The position numbers and the translations under genes are program-made. Shown here in pieces: positions 1 through 14,800 of a DNA stretch of 64,000 nucleotides (its first letter is position 1; the number at the start of each line of letters is the position of its first letter). Under the pieces are notes generated by a model. It did not search any database. It was not told the origin of the DNA and saw nothing but the letters and a program-made list of their open reading frames with translations. The stretch lies in assembly GCA_009869945.1 (NCBI GenBank), contig WIXG01000004.1:434001-498000 (forward strand). The letters run 5' to 3'. This DNA comes from Mesaphorura yosii (lineage: Eukaryota; Arthropoda; Collembola; Poduromorpha; Tullbergiidae).

Positions 1-3000
1 TATAATTAGAAATGAATTATATGCTTTAGTTCCTGGCTTTTTGGCAATAATCCGTGCCCTGTGCTCTCAATGATAAATACAAAGAAGTGTACGTTTTCAC
101 AAGGACCATGATCTTTTGCAATTTGCAAGCACGTTAATATCAGGCATCGTCCAATTCGTGTAGCATGATCATCAGTGGCGCTGGATGCCTAGCTTCGTTT
201 TTTTTTACATTTTGGCTCACACCTCTTCGATCACAAAGTTTTTGGATTGTCATTGTGGCCATTTCATTCTATTATCTCCAATGAAGTGGACAGCAGAATG
301 GGGATGAAAAGAAGAGTCTTTTGTCACCCAGAAATGCCACCAATTTAAAGTAGTTGATGACACTTTGGAGACAATCCTCTTTGGGACAATATTAATCGGA
401 CTTTTATATTTTCGAAAGTCTTTTCAACGAGATTTAAAAGTTTCAATAACTTAATTGAAATCATGCAGTCAATTTTTCGGCTAGACATACATTTTGTTTG
501 TCCTGGTGAGATTACTTTTTACGAGACGCAAAGCGCACAAGCACGTTGTAATTATTTGTCCGAGAGAAGAGGTAGACGACCCAGAGTCTGATGTCTGCGA
601 CTCAACAAAGAAAGCCCTTTTATGGGCCCGGCGGTCCGGGCATGAGAAATATTAGGGACAATTTACTCCGTAGTCGGGCAAAGAGGATTTTGATTCCAAG
701 GAAGGAAAGACGAGAACATTTTTTAACTCAGTTTTTCCTAGTCGTGCATTTTCTTTTAAAATAAATAATCCTCGAGTCATTCTCATTCATTAGTAGGTGA
801 GAAGTCAGCGGGTGGTAAGGTCTAAATCATGAGTTGTTATTGTGCCAATGTACTCTCGCATCAATGAACAGATTATGAAAACTAAATGCTTGAAATATTG
901 CTAAGCAAAATTATGAAAATTGTTCCGGTACACAATCGAACTTCATAATTCAATTGCTTGTTGTAGTTGCAAGAGTAGAATTCAACTTCAACCAACGTGT
1001 GCCTGATTTTGTCTGTTTGTGTCTTTGACGTTCGTGTTCGTGTGCAGTAGTCCACTTAAAATTCGTCACACGCCGCCCAGATACATGAAAGAGTGAATCC
1101 AATTGTAAAAATCAACTAAATTCCCAATAAATTATTTCTACAAGACGTTTCATGTAAATACAAGAAATAATTAATCGTGCTTGTTTGCCGGATTTGCTGC
1201 GCCTTCGTGCCCATTCCGGAGGAGAGCTGCGACCGTGCCGATGCGATACGGTCGACGGTCCACTCGCATGCCGCGCACGTACCCGCGCCGGTTTTATGGT
1301 CAATTTTTGTAAATTGCTCATTTATAATAATTACGCGAAGAATGGAGGTTCCTGCAACACGAAAGCGGATTTATGGATACGATCGATTCGCTGCGTACGC
1401 TTCACGCGAAACGGACAGTGTTTAAGATTAATATTTCTTGTACGCAGAATGCATAATTGCAGAACATACACGATGACATGGACATCAACTCCATCGCGAA
1501 AAAGAATGTACTGACGAATCGTGTCGTGGTGTGCCTAACAATAAAACAATCATTCACAATTTCACAAGCATATGTGAATGGGTTTGAACAACTTGTTCGT
1601 GATTGGGATTAAATGCTTCGGATCTCCGACAAGAACTCCTTGCCGTTAATCTCCATTTAAGTGTGCAACGTGCTTCGCCTTGACTTAAAGCCAATAACTG
1701 CTCAATTATGAACCAGTTTAGTTTATATTGAGACCAATTTGATTCAAACTCAACGCATTTCTCTGCATGTGCTCAAGATGATGATGCTTGCAGAACATTC
1801 TTATTTTTATAGGGAGCAGCCCCGCGTACTTAAATGATATGCCGGAAGAAGGCGGAAAGGCATCACATGTTTACATAAATGAATGTCTTACTTTAAGCAA
1901 AAATTTAAATTTTTGCCAACACACATCAACAAATCATTACATTAGCATTTTACAGTTGTGGGATTGTTTTGTGCACTCGAGTTTGTGAAAAATGGGTACA
2001 TTACTATCCCAAACATGCCCTCGCTGTCAGCTAAACGGGAAAATGTATGTATAATATTCAATATAAATGCATTATGCTAATCGGGCGGAGAGCGGATAAA
2101 TGAAGACCTTCCTGAGGAATGTCATAAATTAGTAACATGAGCAAGGGAGAGGCTTATTGCATATAAAATTTAACTTACTACTTAGCGATTATGAAAATGT
2201 GTGCTAAAGATTTTGGCGTTTATTCTTACTTTCACCATCATAACGAGCACAGTTTTGAGTTCAACAGTGAATTGTGAATTTAATTCGATATCTTTAAAGT
2301 GCCTGCCGAGCGTTGAGGATTTTTTGTCCAGAAACTCAAAGAACGCTTGGATTTCAATCCTGAGTACAACAGAGACCAGACAAGAATTTGCCCAGACGTG
2401 CATGGCATCACAACATTGGAGCACTATGCTCTATTGTTTGCCTCATGCACGATTTCCCATTGTTTGTCCCTTCATTCATTAGAGATCATCAGGCACAATA
2501 ATCCTGCCTCTATTTTTCATTGTCCTTAATTTCGACAACAGGCGCATCAAAAGTTCACTTCAGTTGCGGCTACACACAAAGGTTATTTATGAGAAATTGA
2601 GCAAACGAGTAGCCACTATAAACAACAGATTGAGCCCATTGAGCGTGTTCAATGATGTATGACATTATAGCATGTTAATGATGATAGGTATTAAATTACA
2701 AGTGAAAGTTGAATTTTTAATTGCTTTTACTTTTACGTTCACTTCCTCCTCCGTGCATTTTATGTCTTTTCAATTAAACGATTTTTTATGTCTAGCCTTT
2801 AATCTCTGCCGACTCAAAAGAGGCGTTTGCACAACGGTTTTACTCTTTGACTGTGGATATTGAAAAATAGCAGGCTTCATGCACCTGCGTCAATTGCATG
2901 CATTCAATTTACAGCCTTCTTGATTTAATTTTCAACACGAAGCAGAAGTGTTTAATAATAAACTGAGTTTAATAATAATGCTAAGCAGCGATCATGTCTA

Positions 3001-6000
3001 CATGCATTTTATGTCCCATTGTTTTCAATTTAGCTTCGATAATGCCAACACGAACCGTGAAAATGCTCAGAGCACACTGCACACCGCTTGAGCAGACTAC
3101 ATGGCATTTTGACACTTGAGAGAGTAACAATGCACAACAGGACTATTAAAATCCAATATGGAACTTTTCATTATTGTTTGAACGAAATGCGAGGCTTGAA
3201 ATGCTTTTCATTGTTGGAGTTGCCTAATACGAACATAACCAGGTCGGACTTGGTGTTTATGTGACTGGTTTACGACTTAGGAATGTAAAAACTCATATTT
3301 TCAAATCTCAGACGTAATCGTAATATTTGTGTTTTCGTGATTCGTGACACATCAAGGCGAGTTAGTTTAAAGTCATGTTCTGTTCATAGAGTTAAGTGAA
3401 AAGAGAGATTGGGATCGCAGGCGCAGGTATGTTGCCAGCGCCGTGGGAATTGTGTTTCGCTGTTGACAGTTATCGCGATAAGGAATATGACGAATTAACC
3501 AGTTCGAACTCGGCGACCGTCCTGCTTGGTTATGATTTGACCACAGTCAAAGCCCAAGATCAAGTTCGCAGGTCACAGTACCGAAACTGTAAATGTTCCT
3601 TGACTTGCAACTGTAACATTCTTCTGGTTGGAATTTCGCCCTCTGTGCGTGATTGCAATCTCTTTTCTGGAAGGCGCTTTTCACGGTCTCGGACAGGCTG
3701 CCCAACTCGGCAGACGATTAATGCTTTTTATAAACTCACTACAAAGTAATTTCTGGCAACTGGTGGACGAACTTGAAGCTGTTTTATGCGTTCGCAGGCA
3801 GCAGTTAGTCCTAATAAGCAAATAATATAAATCATGCATTAAATTAAAAAATAAATCTTTCGAACAAAGTTTTGCAGTGCCAGAGAGGAGACGGGCTTCA
3901 TATTTGCGTGGCCAAAAGTTTCAGATACAATCAGTAAATACACAAGGCTAGCCTTGATGAAGTGGTAGCTTAAACTTGGACAAGATTTGAGAAACGAGAA
4001 TATTAAAAACTTCGTGGCTTTATGAGAACCGATCCGGTTTTCCTACACTGCATTTCCATGCTCTGCGTACGAATACAAATCTTCATAAATCATACGAGTC
4101 ACAATCGCGTGCAGAGAAACGTTTAACTCAAAGTTTCGGAAGGTAGAAATAAATCAAACTGCGCGGATAACCTTTGAGGAAAAAGACAACGCGAACACGA
4201 AAAAAGAGAACAAATCAGTCAGTATGGTATTGAAGAATCAAATGCGGTTTCAACAGAGCATTCAGAATTCCGGAGTATTTGATTAGTTCAATCTCAACCC
4301 AATAACAATTTAAATCGGTTCAGAATTTGCTTTGAAGAAACTGTTGAGACTTACCTCACCATCGAGCAACGGACCAGGAACTGTTTTCTCACCGCGCCTG
4401 TTTATTTTCCTTAAATTCAAATTTAATACGTTTACCATATTTGGTCAACACGAGTCTATTGACTTCCATCATGCCTATACACTTGCATCGTGCCGTGAAA
4501 AATTGAATAATGCTTTTTGGAATATTACACTTGTCCCGGCATAATGATAATGATGTAAAGCTTTCAAGCTTACAATTCACCATAAATGAACTATTCTCGT
4601 TAACAAATGATTGATGGTGAAATAATTATAGAGATGTACCGCATTACTGCATGCCGAGGCAAGATGAGAAAAACAACGTTCAGAAAGAGTTTTTAAAAGA
4701 TTTAAAGGCATGAAGTTACTCCAGTTCAATTACTTCCGATGTTTTGGAGTTTTCCAAAATATGCAACCAGAAAAATACGAATTTGTAAGTTGCTATATCT
4801 ATATACTTTACTTTTTGTGACTTTGAATTGGAGAGATAACCAAGTTGCTGGCCATCAGCCATCAGCGTTCGTTTGATCTTTATATGTGCAGTATAAATCC
4901 AAATTCGCATGAAATATGAATTTTTGATTTATTACCACAAGAAGTGTGATAGTTTCACTTTCAAGATTGTGCTGGGCTCTGATTGGTTCCCTCAACCACT
5001 TGATTAATTGACTGAACCAATAATCTGTGAACTCCTTTCGGAAATCATGTCACTTTGATATCATTTTATTCCTGTTTTGTCTTGTTGCATGCGGCATGAT
5101 CGAGCTTTCGTGCTGGTGTCTTGCTGTCTTGTCTTTCTTTTTGATGGAATGTAAAATTAATTTCAAGCGCTTAATGCCATTGTTGTGTTAATAATTGTTA
5201 TCACTCTTACACGCACGCATCTTCGTTCCTTTCGTCTGGTTTGAGCACCGTTTTATTGATACAACATACATTTTGCACGTTTCCTCGTTCCTTTTTATTG
5301 GTGACCACTTTCATTTTCTCAGTTCGATCATTAACTTTCAAAAATCAGTGCGAGGGCCAAGTGCGAGAGCTTGTAATAATTTAGTGGCCTCAATATGACC
5401 ACGGTTTCCAGACACAAAGCTCTGAGCGTGTTGCACGGCACGAGCAACTCTCGCGTTGGTTTTTGCTCAACAACTTTGCCGCATTTGACGCATCTCTTAT
5501 TTGTCCCACAAGCATAATTAACGCAACGAAGACACGGTGCCAAGACATAAATGGGCATAATCGAAAGGCACTAATTAAGTTAACGGCTGAGGAGGAACTG
5601 AATTACCCTCAAGTTTGTTGGTTCTGGTGAACCAAATTTTGCAAATCCTTTATGCAAATATTGCCTCAGCAGACACACTTTAGCGTGATGTGATTAACTC
5701 ACTTCAAGCTGCCAAGAGCACTTCTCATGCATTGTAGGAGTTACATTTCCTACAATAAAATCATTGAGAGGGTCGGGCTTTCAGGACATGTTAAATATTC
5801 TTTCTCGCATTCGCTCAAGAATTAGCGTGTGTGGACCTAGACTTCATTTCGCTTGATTTTTTAAAAATTACTATTTATGAACTTCGACGATAACGCAATT
5901 ATCAAGGATTCGCTGTGTACCGATTCTCTAGCACAATAGCTGGTCTCGCCAGCTTGAATGACAGCCGGTGGTGCACTCGGGCTACAATTTGTCATCGTTA

Positions 6001-8772
6001 GGAACATTTCATAAATGGGAACACACTGTGGCCAATCTTCACTTATCCCTGGAGCAAGAGTTTCTGAATCTCCTTCAATTCAATGTCTTTAGTTAAGCAC
6101 AAGTTTTCTAATTCTTATAATTATTGAAACCTACTGCTATCAGACCAATCAGACTTCCCGTTGTTTTGATTGTCAAAGCTAGGTGACTAACAACCGGTAA
6201 ATTTTGAAAGGCGATAGGGATTATTTATTGTTGTGTGTTCCAATCTGCTTTCAAAATGCACGAAATGCATGAAACAATCTGAAACGTGATCTATGCGGCA
6301 AAGTTTATTGAATTCACTGTTCCGTGCATTTAATTGGATTATTGAGGCTCAGATTTTTGTTAAAGGGCTTTTCTTTTCCACTTCCTCATGACCGTTATAA
6401 ATTTTACGGCTTTGCTGATAATTGTTGGTTTCGCGATATTTATTGCAACGCATTGAGGATAGACGTGGATCTCAGCACATTTTATATGACTTTCACCCGC
6501 TTTCAGCACGAGGAAATGGGTTGAACACAAGTGGGTGCAGCCACGGCATTGTTTTGGAGCACGCACAATTCACGCACGAAATTTAGTGCAATTCGGGCTA
6601 ATCACGCGATGTCTGACCTTTCTTGGCGAAACATGGCATCGTCAGCTTAATCCAATTTCTATGTTGCCTACTGACCGCTCATTGTTTCGCCGTTCGCAGT
6701 ACTGGACTTGTAACAATGCTCATAAATTGAAGATGACAAAATAGCTTGCAGACTTTTCGTCGTGATTCTCCCAAATGATTAATGGATGTAAACTGTAATA
6801 AAAGTTTCTCAAATTGATATGTTGTATGTAATGATTCCCATATTTGGGCAGCGTGTGAGCTGCTTTTGTTCCTTTTCCTGACCGCTGCTGCCGACATTAC
6901 GTTGACTTGAATGATCGTGTCATTGTTGCTTTGTATCTTGTCTGTACTCTTCGGAATCGCGAATCAGAGTTTTGTTCACAATCAAGTAGTGGCTCCCACT
7001 GAGCGTGTTTGAGTTGAATGCGTATTGACAGGGGATGGTCTAATGAGCAGCTTGCCAATTCCTCTTCCTATTTTAACGAATGATTGATTGACAATTATTA
7101 CATGACAATAACAAAGAACTTTTGCAAATATGCCGAGCCGCGTTATTTCTCCTTACGGCTTTGTTCAAAAGGCAAGCAATGATCCGTGCGTCTTGAAATC
7201 TGTCAAACAGTGTGTTTCTTCGAACGCAAGGCTCTTTTGAAGTGATATTTGCTCAGTTTCTGTGCCAAGTTTCAATAAAATATACGCTGTTAGCCGTGAC
7301 AATGGAAATATACTCCGCACGCAGTTAACGGACTAATTGATGTGAGCCTCAACCTTTGGCACATGCAAAATACGAATCAAAAGGCTGCTACCGGAAGGAA
7401 TTTTATTAAGTGATCAATTTGTCAAGACGCAGATCTCATGATTTATTCCCCCAATAGACCAAAATCTGAAGCGCAGGAACGAAGCCAGAATGAATGTGAA
7501 CATGCATACAAGAATTCTGCGCGATGGAAACCGTTTGCTTGCTTTCAGAGTTTTACAGTTACAAGCTGTGAGATTTGGCAGCTTCATCTCTACTGCTCGA
7601 TAAGCTTGTGATTATATCAGTTTCACTTTTCGTGTTCTTCCTGGACGCACTGAAGATTGATTCTTCCTCCCATCTCGTGAAGTTGATATTGTTTCTGCTG
7701 ACTGCGGTTGTAGCTAATTTTATCCCAACTCACGCAGAGGTTGGAACCAACCCCAAGAGGGTTGATCAACCTGATGAGATAAGATTACTAAATCTGTATG
7801 TGAACACGAACCGTTGTTCGCTGAGCTCTTGAAATGAGCCGTTGAACGCGGACGTCCGACATATGGAAAATTAAATACATACTACTTGGGCTGAAATATG
7901 AATTCGCTTTTCAATTTTAATTTTTAAATTCTACGAGTTGCAGTCGAAATTGAATTAGCACATAAGGTATTGAATGGTTCTTCGTTGCAATGCCACTAAC
8001 TTTCAGACAAAATTGACTACTTGTCGTAAGAACATATTAGATAAGAAGCAGGCAGGTTTTTAGTCTTGCCCGTTCAAATCACGCTGACATTTTCATGATC
8101 AAAACTTTTTAATCGATTTTATGACTTGCTACTTTTGAGCAACTGGACGTCTTCATCGATAAGTTTCTTTTGATTTAATTTTGGTGACAATTTCACGCAC
8201 GTTAAGCTCTTTAATATTCACTATGTGAAAGGTTTATTGAAGTATGAAATGTGAGTCAGTCCAGGTTGTACACAATACATGATGATTAAAGGCAAAATGA
8301 AAATGTTCTGAGCTAGTCCTCAGCATTCCATGAAATAGTAATAAGTATTTTGGCTCAACTCATTTTATGGACTGCAATCTGTCAGCGTAAGGAAGACAAG
8401 TATTTCATTCCCGACAGTCCCTGTTGGGCCAATTAATTTCACAGAGTAAAAAGTTCATTGCCAAAATTCAAGAGGCCGGAATCTTTCACTATCAATCACT
8501 CATGATGACTGATTCAGAGCGACTACGAATTGAGAATCATTGCGGAAAGCGAAAAGTATCGGCGTGCGAAAGTAAATGAAAATTGAAATCGTGAGGTGAA
8601 GTCGCCTTACCAATCTCTACGTAAATCTAGATCCTTTGAATTATATTCTGACTATTCAGTCAGAATAGACATAGGCTGTCCGAGTTCAGTATTAGAACAA
8701 ACCGATTTGCATAAGCGTGCAGTTGGAAATCTCGTTCTCTCAGTCCAATTAATCTTTCTCTTTCTTTTTCAG
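1..8772. other. Left-flank noncoding stretch; no gene recognised
   Basis: Open frames here are short and show no family resemblance. The only distinctive piece is a CpG-dense segment at 1186-1292. This may be intergenic DNA or an intron of a gene outside the window. Confidence 0.55.
1186..1292. other. Short CpG-dense, GC-rich island
   Basis: Roughly twenty CpG dinucleotides fall in about 107 bp, against an AT-rich background. It includes GTCGAC and several GCGC/CGCG steps. Frames on both strands are partly open, but no protein family is recognised and no flanking splice sites are convincing. It may be a small promoter island, an unmethylated element, or foreign sequence. Confidence 0.4.
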
Positions 8773-8872
8773 CTGAAGATCCACTGAATCAAGATTTATC
8801 TGGCGCACATACTCAGCGAATCACCAATCCCTTGTTCACCCAACTGTAACCGGCTGACGCTACGCCATGCAG
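8773..8872 (+). other. Candidate 5' exon (mostly UTR) ending in ATG CAG
   Basis: A long pyrimidine tract (CTTTCTCTTTCTTTTTCAG) gives a very strong 3' splice site. After 100 nt comes a good donor (CAG|GTAACA). All three frames contain a stop, so most of it cannot be coding, but its last six bases are ATG CAG in a fair start context (CGCC before the ATG). Spliced to 17876-17942 and then 22716 it gives an open frame into the klarsicht-like gene. Seen: splice signals and phase. Inferred: that it belongs to that gene. Confidence 0.4.
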
Positions 8873-11800
8873 GTAACACGAACTACACGTTAGATCCGTG
8901 TTAAATGGTTTAGGAAACCGACTTCTCCAGTTCCCTGATTCGGTTCTCCGGTGGAGGGTAAAATTAGTGGCAATTTACTGCTTGAGTTTGGACGGTCAAA
9001 AACAGAATATAATTTACTTTTGTATCTTTCACGGCTGAAACTCTTGCTAATAGTTCTTTCTACCCAACACGCCAAACAATGAAACTTCTCCTGTCCAAAA
9101 GCATTCGTATGAGATTCCTCTGCCCACTTGTTCCTAACGGCGCAAGTTATTCCAGTTTCAAGTAAGACATAAGTCATCTTCAATTCACATTCGCACCAAT
9201 CCGCCAATGCAATTAGGTGGTGTTGATGAAATATCCCGATGGAGTAATTAAAGATTCCTTGAAGTAATTTCAGCATGCTTAGTGCTTAGTCAAAACACTT
9301 AAGCCTCAGTCAGGACCATGCGTCTTTCATTTGGACATAATATGTTATTGCCTGTGGGTTCAATGTTCAATTCCCTGTTCCTTCTCTCACATTGCAGATT
9401 GCACCGGGCTCTTCAACCTTATGCTCTCACACTTGTCACCTCTCTTCTTTCATCTCGACTTGCACAATTTACTGAATGACTGCAGTACAAAGATCACAGT
9501 GAAAACTGTCTCATCATAGTTCAGGAAACGATCTGATTCTTCTGCGTCACCTTGTGCGTTACGTACTTAAGATTTGAGATTGCGTACACGCTCAGCTAAA
9601 AAGTGGTCCCATATTAATTCCATGATTGCGATAACATTACAATAATTACGTGCAATTATACCATAAAGGGGCATAAGACTTCGATCCGCAATCACAATTG
9701 TTTCAATGAAGAAACAAGCAGCGTAATTGCACGCTCAGCCTAATAATTACCTCGCACAAGAATCCATTAGAAATATGTCGCATTTCGGTATTTCATGAAA
9801 GTATTTGGATCAGAAGACAGGTTGACTCGAAAGGTGGATGACCCAGAATAACTGAGATTCCCTCACGCATAATCTCTGATACGGTGCACAATTATGACAT
9901 GTTTGCCTCTGAACATGCTTCTGTACGTGTAATGTTGTCCCTGTCAATAGTAAAATTGAATTTTGAGTTATGGCAAGCAAACGAACTCAAAACAAGTTTG
10001 AATTCGCATTCGGTCATAACTATTACATTGGCATAGACCAGCTTTCAGTATTAAATCAGTCCGAAATTATAATTTGTGGTACGGTTCACACCTTTTTCAC
10101 GTCCCAACTCCGTTGAGTCAAGTTCCATTGTAATGGTTCCTAAAAGGCATTATGGCTGCCAGACAAATACTACTTGTGGATTTTAATTACATTCCTTCAA
10201 ATTACGTTTTGACATTTTAACAAATGATCTTCGTAATTAAATGGCCCGAAGATAGCAAGAAATCATGATACGTCACTTCACGATGTAGGCAGTTTAGCAT
10301 AGTGTTGAACAAGAAAAATAACTCCAATCACCAAAACCTCATCATCCAGTGTTGTCAATTTGGACACTTTTTGAATTTTATCCATTGGACAGGAGTTTAG
10401 AAGTGCAATTAAATGGTCATGATACAATCATAACAAAAGCTTCCCAGGGAATGTATTTCTATTAATTAAATTGCTGAAGGTTCACTTGAGGCTGTGTCGC
10501 TGGCTAGTCACATGTGTATAATTTTACAGATTCCACATTCAAAATTCAAGGCAATGTCAGGTGTATATTATCAAGTGCGTAATTGATTGATTGATTGGCC
10601 AACATGCTGGTTTTGCGCGAAGCTCATCTGCGTAAGTAATTAAACACGCGACCCGTTCGCGTGATTATGAGTCAAATGGAATCGCATGCAAAATGCGGCT
10701 TAATTGTGCTTATACATGTCCAGAGCCACGTTTTCAGAGTTTTCACGTGTGGAATTTCACACCTCACCAGCAAAGCTGATGTTATTTCGGGTTTCTGCTC
10801 GAAGGTTTTTAATTCACCGTAAAAGAAAGTGAATACCACACTTCATTTTCCGTATATGTTATCAGATTCAACTAAGAAGAAAATCGTACTTCTTCCGCGT
10901 GTATGATTTAGCGAGTAACGAACCAACAGTGGCATAAATTACAAAAACAAATTAAAAGATAAATCTTCAGGAAATCCAAATCGTGGTGATGCGAGTGCGA
11001 TGATGTGAATGCTATTTACCATGTGGTTTGCGAGATGTGGAGATAACGATGTCAGTCATATAAATAAACATTCGCATCAAACAGCAATGAAGTACAACGA
11101 ATAAGCTGGGCTTCATTGCCTTGATTGGTCTCCTGCTTATGATATCTGGTACGTTAGGCGTTTCGAGCTCAATTCAAAATCTCATATAAGTCAGTCGTGA
11201 GGATTATGTTGCACGCAATTTTATCTATCGTTTCTATTCCAATGTGAAACCCTTAAAGACGAGTAACGAATGAAATGTCTTCCAGAACTCGAAAATTGAA
11301 TCGAGTTACACGGAAAACGGAAATTCATTCCAGCTTAAGTACAGTTCAGTGCCTCATTTATTCTGTTGAAGTCGCAGAAGTCGTAAATATTTGCGGTTGT
11401 CAAATGCAAAACATTCGACACACAATTTTGAAATTATAAATGCAAAGATTTCTGCTGAGCTCCACGTTTCAATTTTACAATTAACGACGTTTCTACGCTG
11501 AACGTGACATTTCTGGCATTTAGAAAAGAATTACTGCTAAACTGGATTTCCGTAAAGGCAAAAATACACACGTCAGCTTGTTGGCTGAAGTTGTTGATGT
11601 ATTGAACAGAAAACGTAAGCTGTCATTTCCTTGAACTGTAGTGTCAGCTTCTTAGCAAAGTAAGCATTAAGCACGCATCTCAGATGATGAGAATTGTTTA
11701 CTGAAAGCATGAATTTGTGCCTTGCGAAGATAAACTGTTGACAGTGCTGCGCTATAATTATTTGATGCTGACTGCCGAGGTTGGCCTTACCGAATAATTT

Positions 11801-14800
11801 GACAAACATGCGCAGCACGCATGATACCGGATGGACATGCTTAACCTCCTTTGTTTTCACTTGTAAACTGAAAACATGCGAACTTCACGCTCCTGTGAAT
11901 CCGAAGCCATAATTATGTGATTTAGCGGCGGATTTGTGTTGAGAATTAACCTAATGCCCGAGTTACAAAGTGCAACCACGCTATAAATTAATAGCGCTCT
12001 AAGCACTGGGTTTGGCTGCAAACAATTTTAATTAAAGACAGGCTTAAGCAGATGATTACTGAGGTTGCGTCTGAATGGGGCAAAATCAAGTTTCCGCATC
12101 GCTAAATGCAAAAGGAATCTTACAGGAAAGTGCGAGTGAATTTCGCGTAAATTAGTAGGCTATTATTATATTAATCGACCGACAACAGGCTTTCACGCTA
12201 CTTCAGGTGTTTGTGTAGTAAATTTAAGAGCAGTTAAATTACTGTTTTCAAATTAAGGCCACTGCCCAGCTTAGGGTAGTGAGTGCTCATCGTTCTCCGC
12301 ATAATCATTTCAACGATACACTTCGTAGGGTCAGCGTCTTCACGTTGCACAAGTCCAGTTTTACAAAATTCATATAATGAGCTGACAGAAGGCAGAATTT
12401 CTTGAGAGCTGAGCTGAGCGGAGAAGTTGATCAAATCCGTAGCACGAGAGAAACAACATTCGGTGCTAAAGGCCAAGTGTTAGGTGAGCATGTGCTCAAA
12501 TGCATAATTGATTAAAATTGTTCGTGGGAAAAACTACTTTGACTTTGTGAGGGTTTGCCTAAATGTGGACTGAATAATACTTTCTTTTGTTCTCTTTGTA
12601 CGCATGTTCTTAAACACGTTGTTCGAGTAGAGTCCGTACAGCGAATCGTGTGCGGCATGCTGCACTTGACAAGTAGCATTATACAAAGTTGCCAGTTTGC
12701 AGTCAAGTGAGCCGTGAGCGCAATCGAAGACAAAGGTGCAGTCAGGTTTGCCTTGTCTCATTTTTGTTCCTCTCATGTCATTCCAGTAGCATTAGCAATT
12801 CGATTCGGTGATGTGATTGTCCACACTCCAGGGATTGGCTAGGATCGTGCTACTCGGAAGTTTTAAGCGAGGTAATTAACTTGGCTTTTTCAGTCTTCTC
12901 CCGTAACACACAGCAGCAAATGAGTGGAGCTCGCTTGATTACACAACAATACAGATAACATATTAACGGGCCAACCATTGTCCATCTTGCGTTTTGTTTG
13001 CAAGTCTGCTTGTCCACGTATTTCTTAGAGGGCCGTGGAAAACGTTCTAACATTTCATGTCAGGAATCGTGCAATCAACTCCAACCACCTGCATTAACTT
13101 TACTTTTCAAAAGATCCACGATTGTAGCACAAATGCGGTGTATCTCACCTTCAAGTCGGCATAATAAAGAATTTAAATTTCTCCCTGCCCGAATATGATG
13201 AGACTCCTGTCAATCGCGTCACGTTCGCTCGCATGTGACCATGGCCCGAACCAATTTTCCATGGTTCCTTTTAGATATAATATTCATGATAATCCGAAAT
13301 ACCTTCAAATGCAGACAGTAGGCGAAATGGGCGAAGGTTAAACGTATTGATTTTTGCAGGGGAAGTCGCCAAGACTGAAATTGACGGAAATGGTGTCCAA
13401 GTACATTATAAAGATTGCTCGTTTGCTCGGAAGTTCTTATAAGAAATCGAGAAAAGTTGCACCAGAGACCATAAAGGAACGAACTCCATGATTCCTTAGA
13501 CTTTACCGTCATTCGTGACCACGCGCATAAGTTTTCAGGTATAGTGGGCAAGAAAATATTAATCTTGAGCTTTGAGAAGAGAATGTGTGAAATTATAGTT
13601 AATGGACCAGGGCGACAAGGCGATGGCTTAAAGACGAAGAAAGAGATGGTGAAATTGGGAAAACAATAAATATGCATGATTTATATTTAGGCAACCCATT
13701 GGAATTGAGGAATATACTTGAGGTGAAGTGTAAAGATGTTTATTAGCATGTAGTACGAGCTTATATTGCAGGGAAATTGAAAATCACGAAAACAGGGACT
13801 TGGTAATAACGCTGAACGCTGGCCGAGTTATTCGAGCACTTGTAACCGGAAGTGTTTGCATTATGAATCGACGTCGATTCGAAGATCGATCGATCGAAAA
13901 ATGTCTGAATTTTAGGCGCTGTTCACAGGCGACAAATATCAAATTCATTTAGTACAATCCCAACTTCTTCACTTATCGAAGTGCTGCTGCTGTCACTGAA
14001 TTGGCCTTTTCTCCTCAGATTAAGTGGAATTTTCCGTGATCTTGAAGTTGAGATACACAAATGAGAATCGAACTTGACTCTCGTCGTTCGTGCTTAAAGT
14101 TAAATGAACTTCATAAAATGTCTGCCTGGTTAGTGTTAATTTTAATCTCCTTCCAATAATCTCATGATTACATATTCATAAGACATATACATATGCGCTT
14201 TAGGATAGATACTCGCATGGATCGCCTTATTTGGCCATCTTTATGTCGTATTGACTTTATGCAAACGTCAATTTGATGCCATCAGATAACTCACTTGTCA
14301 CAGTGTCAATGTATTAACGATCGACAATGATATAATGCTTAAGGTTACCTTAATGATACACTTATCGTAATCGTCTTACGTAATTCTGGTCTTACAGGCT
14401 TTTGTTAGGCAATGATTAATGAAACTAGGATTACTCAGCTGTAACTGTACAGAGTCAGGTATGGAAGAACCGCAGAGCTTCGTCGAGAATTGCGTCCAAA
14501 TGTTTGCACGAACCTTCTCCCATTCTCGATCTGTTTTAGGATTTTCCTTATTGTAAAATGTTCAAAGTAAGAACATGTATTTTAACGCCAGGAAAAGTCG
14601 ATAAATCGTAAAAATACGAAGTACCACGAAGTAAACCGCGACTGGAATCCGATTTTATACGACTTGCAAGCAAAATCTTGAACATTACAGTTCTTCGCCG
14701 AGCTTGGCTTTGGTTTTAGCTCCTCGCCTTAAAATAAAAATGAAAGATATTTTAATACACCATTTTTTATTTTGGAATGAAATGCAGCGCACAAGCAGGC

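Noticed and set aside
5145..5155. TGGAATGTAAA, the start of miR-1
   Set aside because: The match breaks off after 11 bases and no opposing arm is present upstream.
8890..9276. 128-codon open frame on the - strand next to the candidate 5' exon
   Set aside because: No motif or homology that I recognise, and no matching splice sites.
11059..11145. TATAAATA followed by a signal-peptide-like frame (KLGFIALIGLLLMIS) ending at a GTACGT donor
   Set aside because: The nearby ATG (11087) is out of frame with it and hits a stop after five codons, and it lies too close to the TATA box to be in the transcript. At best a decayed first exon.
13219..13677. 152-codon open frame on the - strand
   Set aside because: No family resemblance, no domain-like pattern and no splice context. 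Frames of this length are expected by chance in 64 kb.
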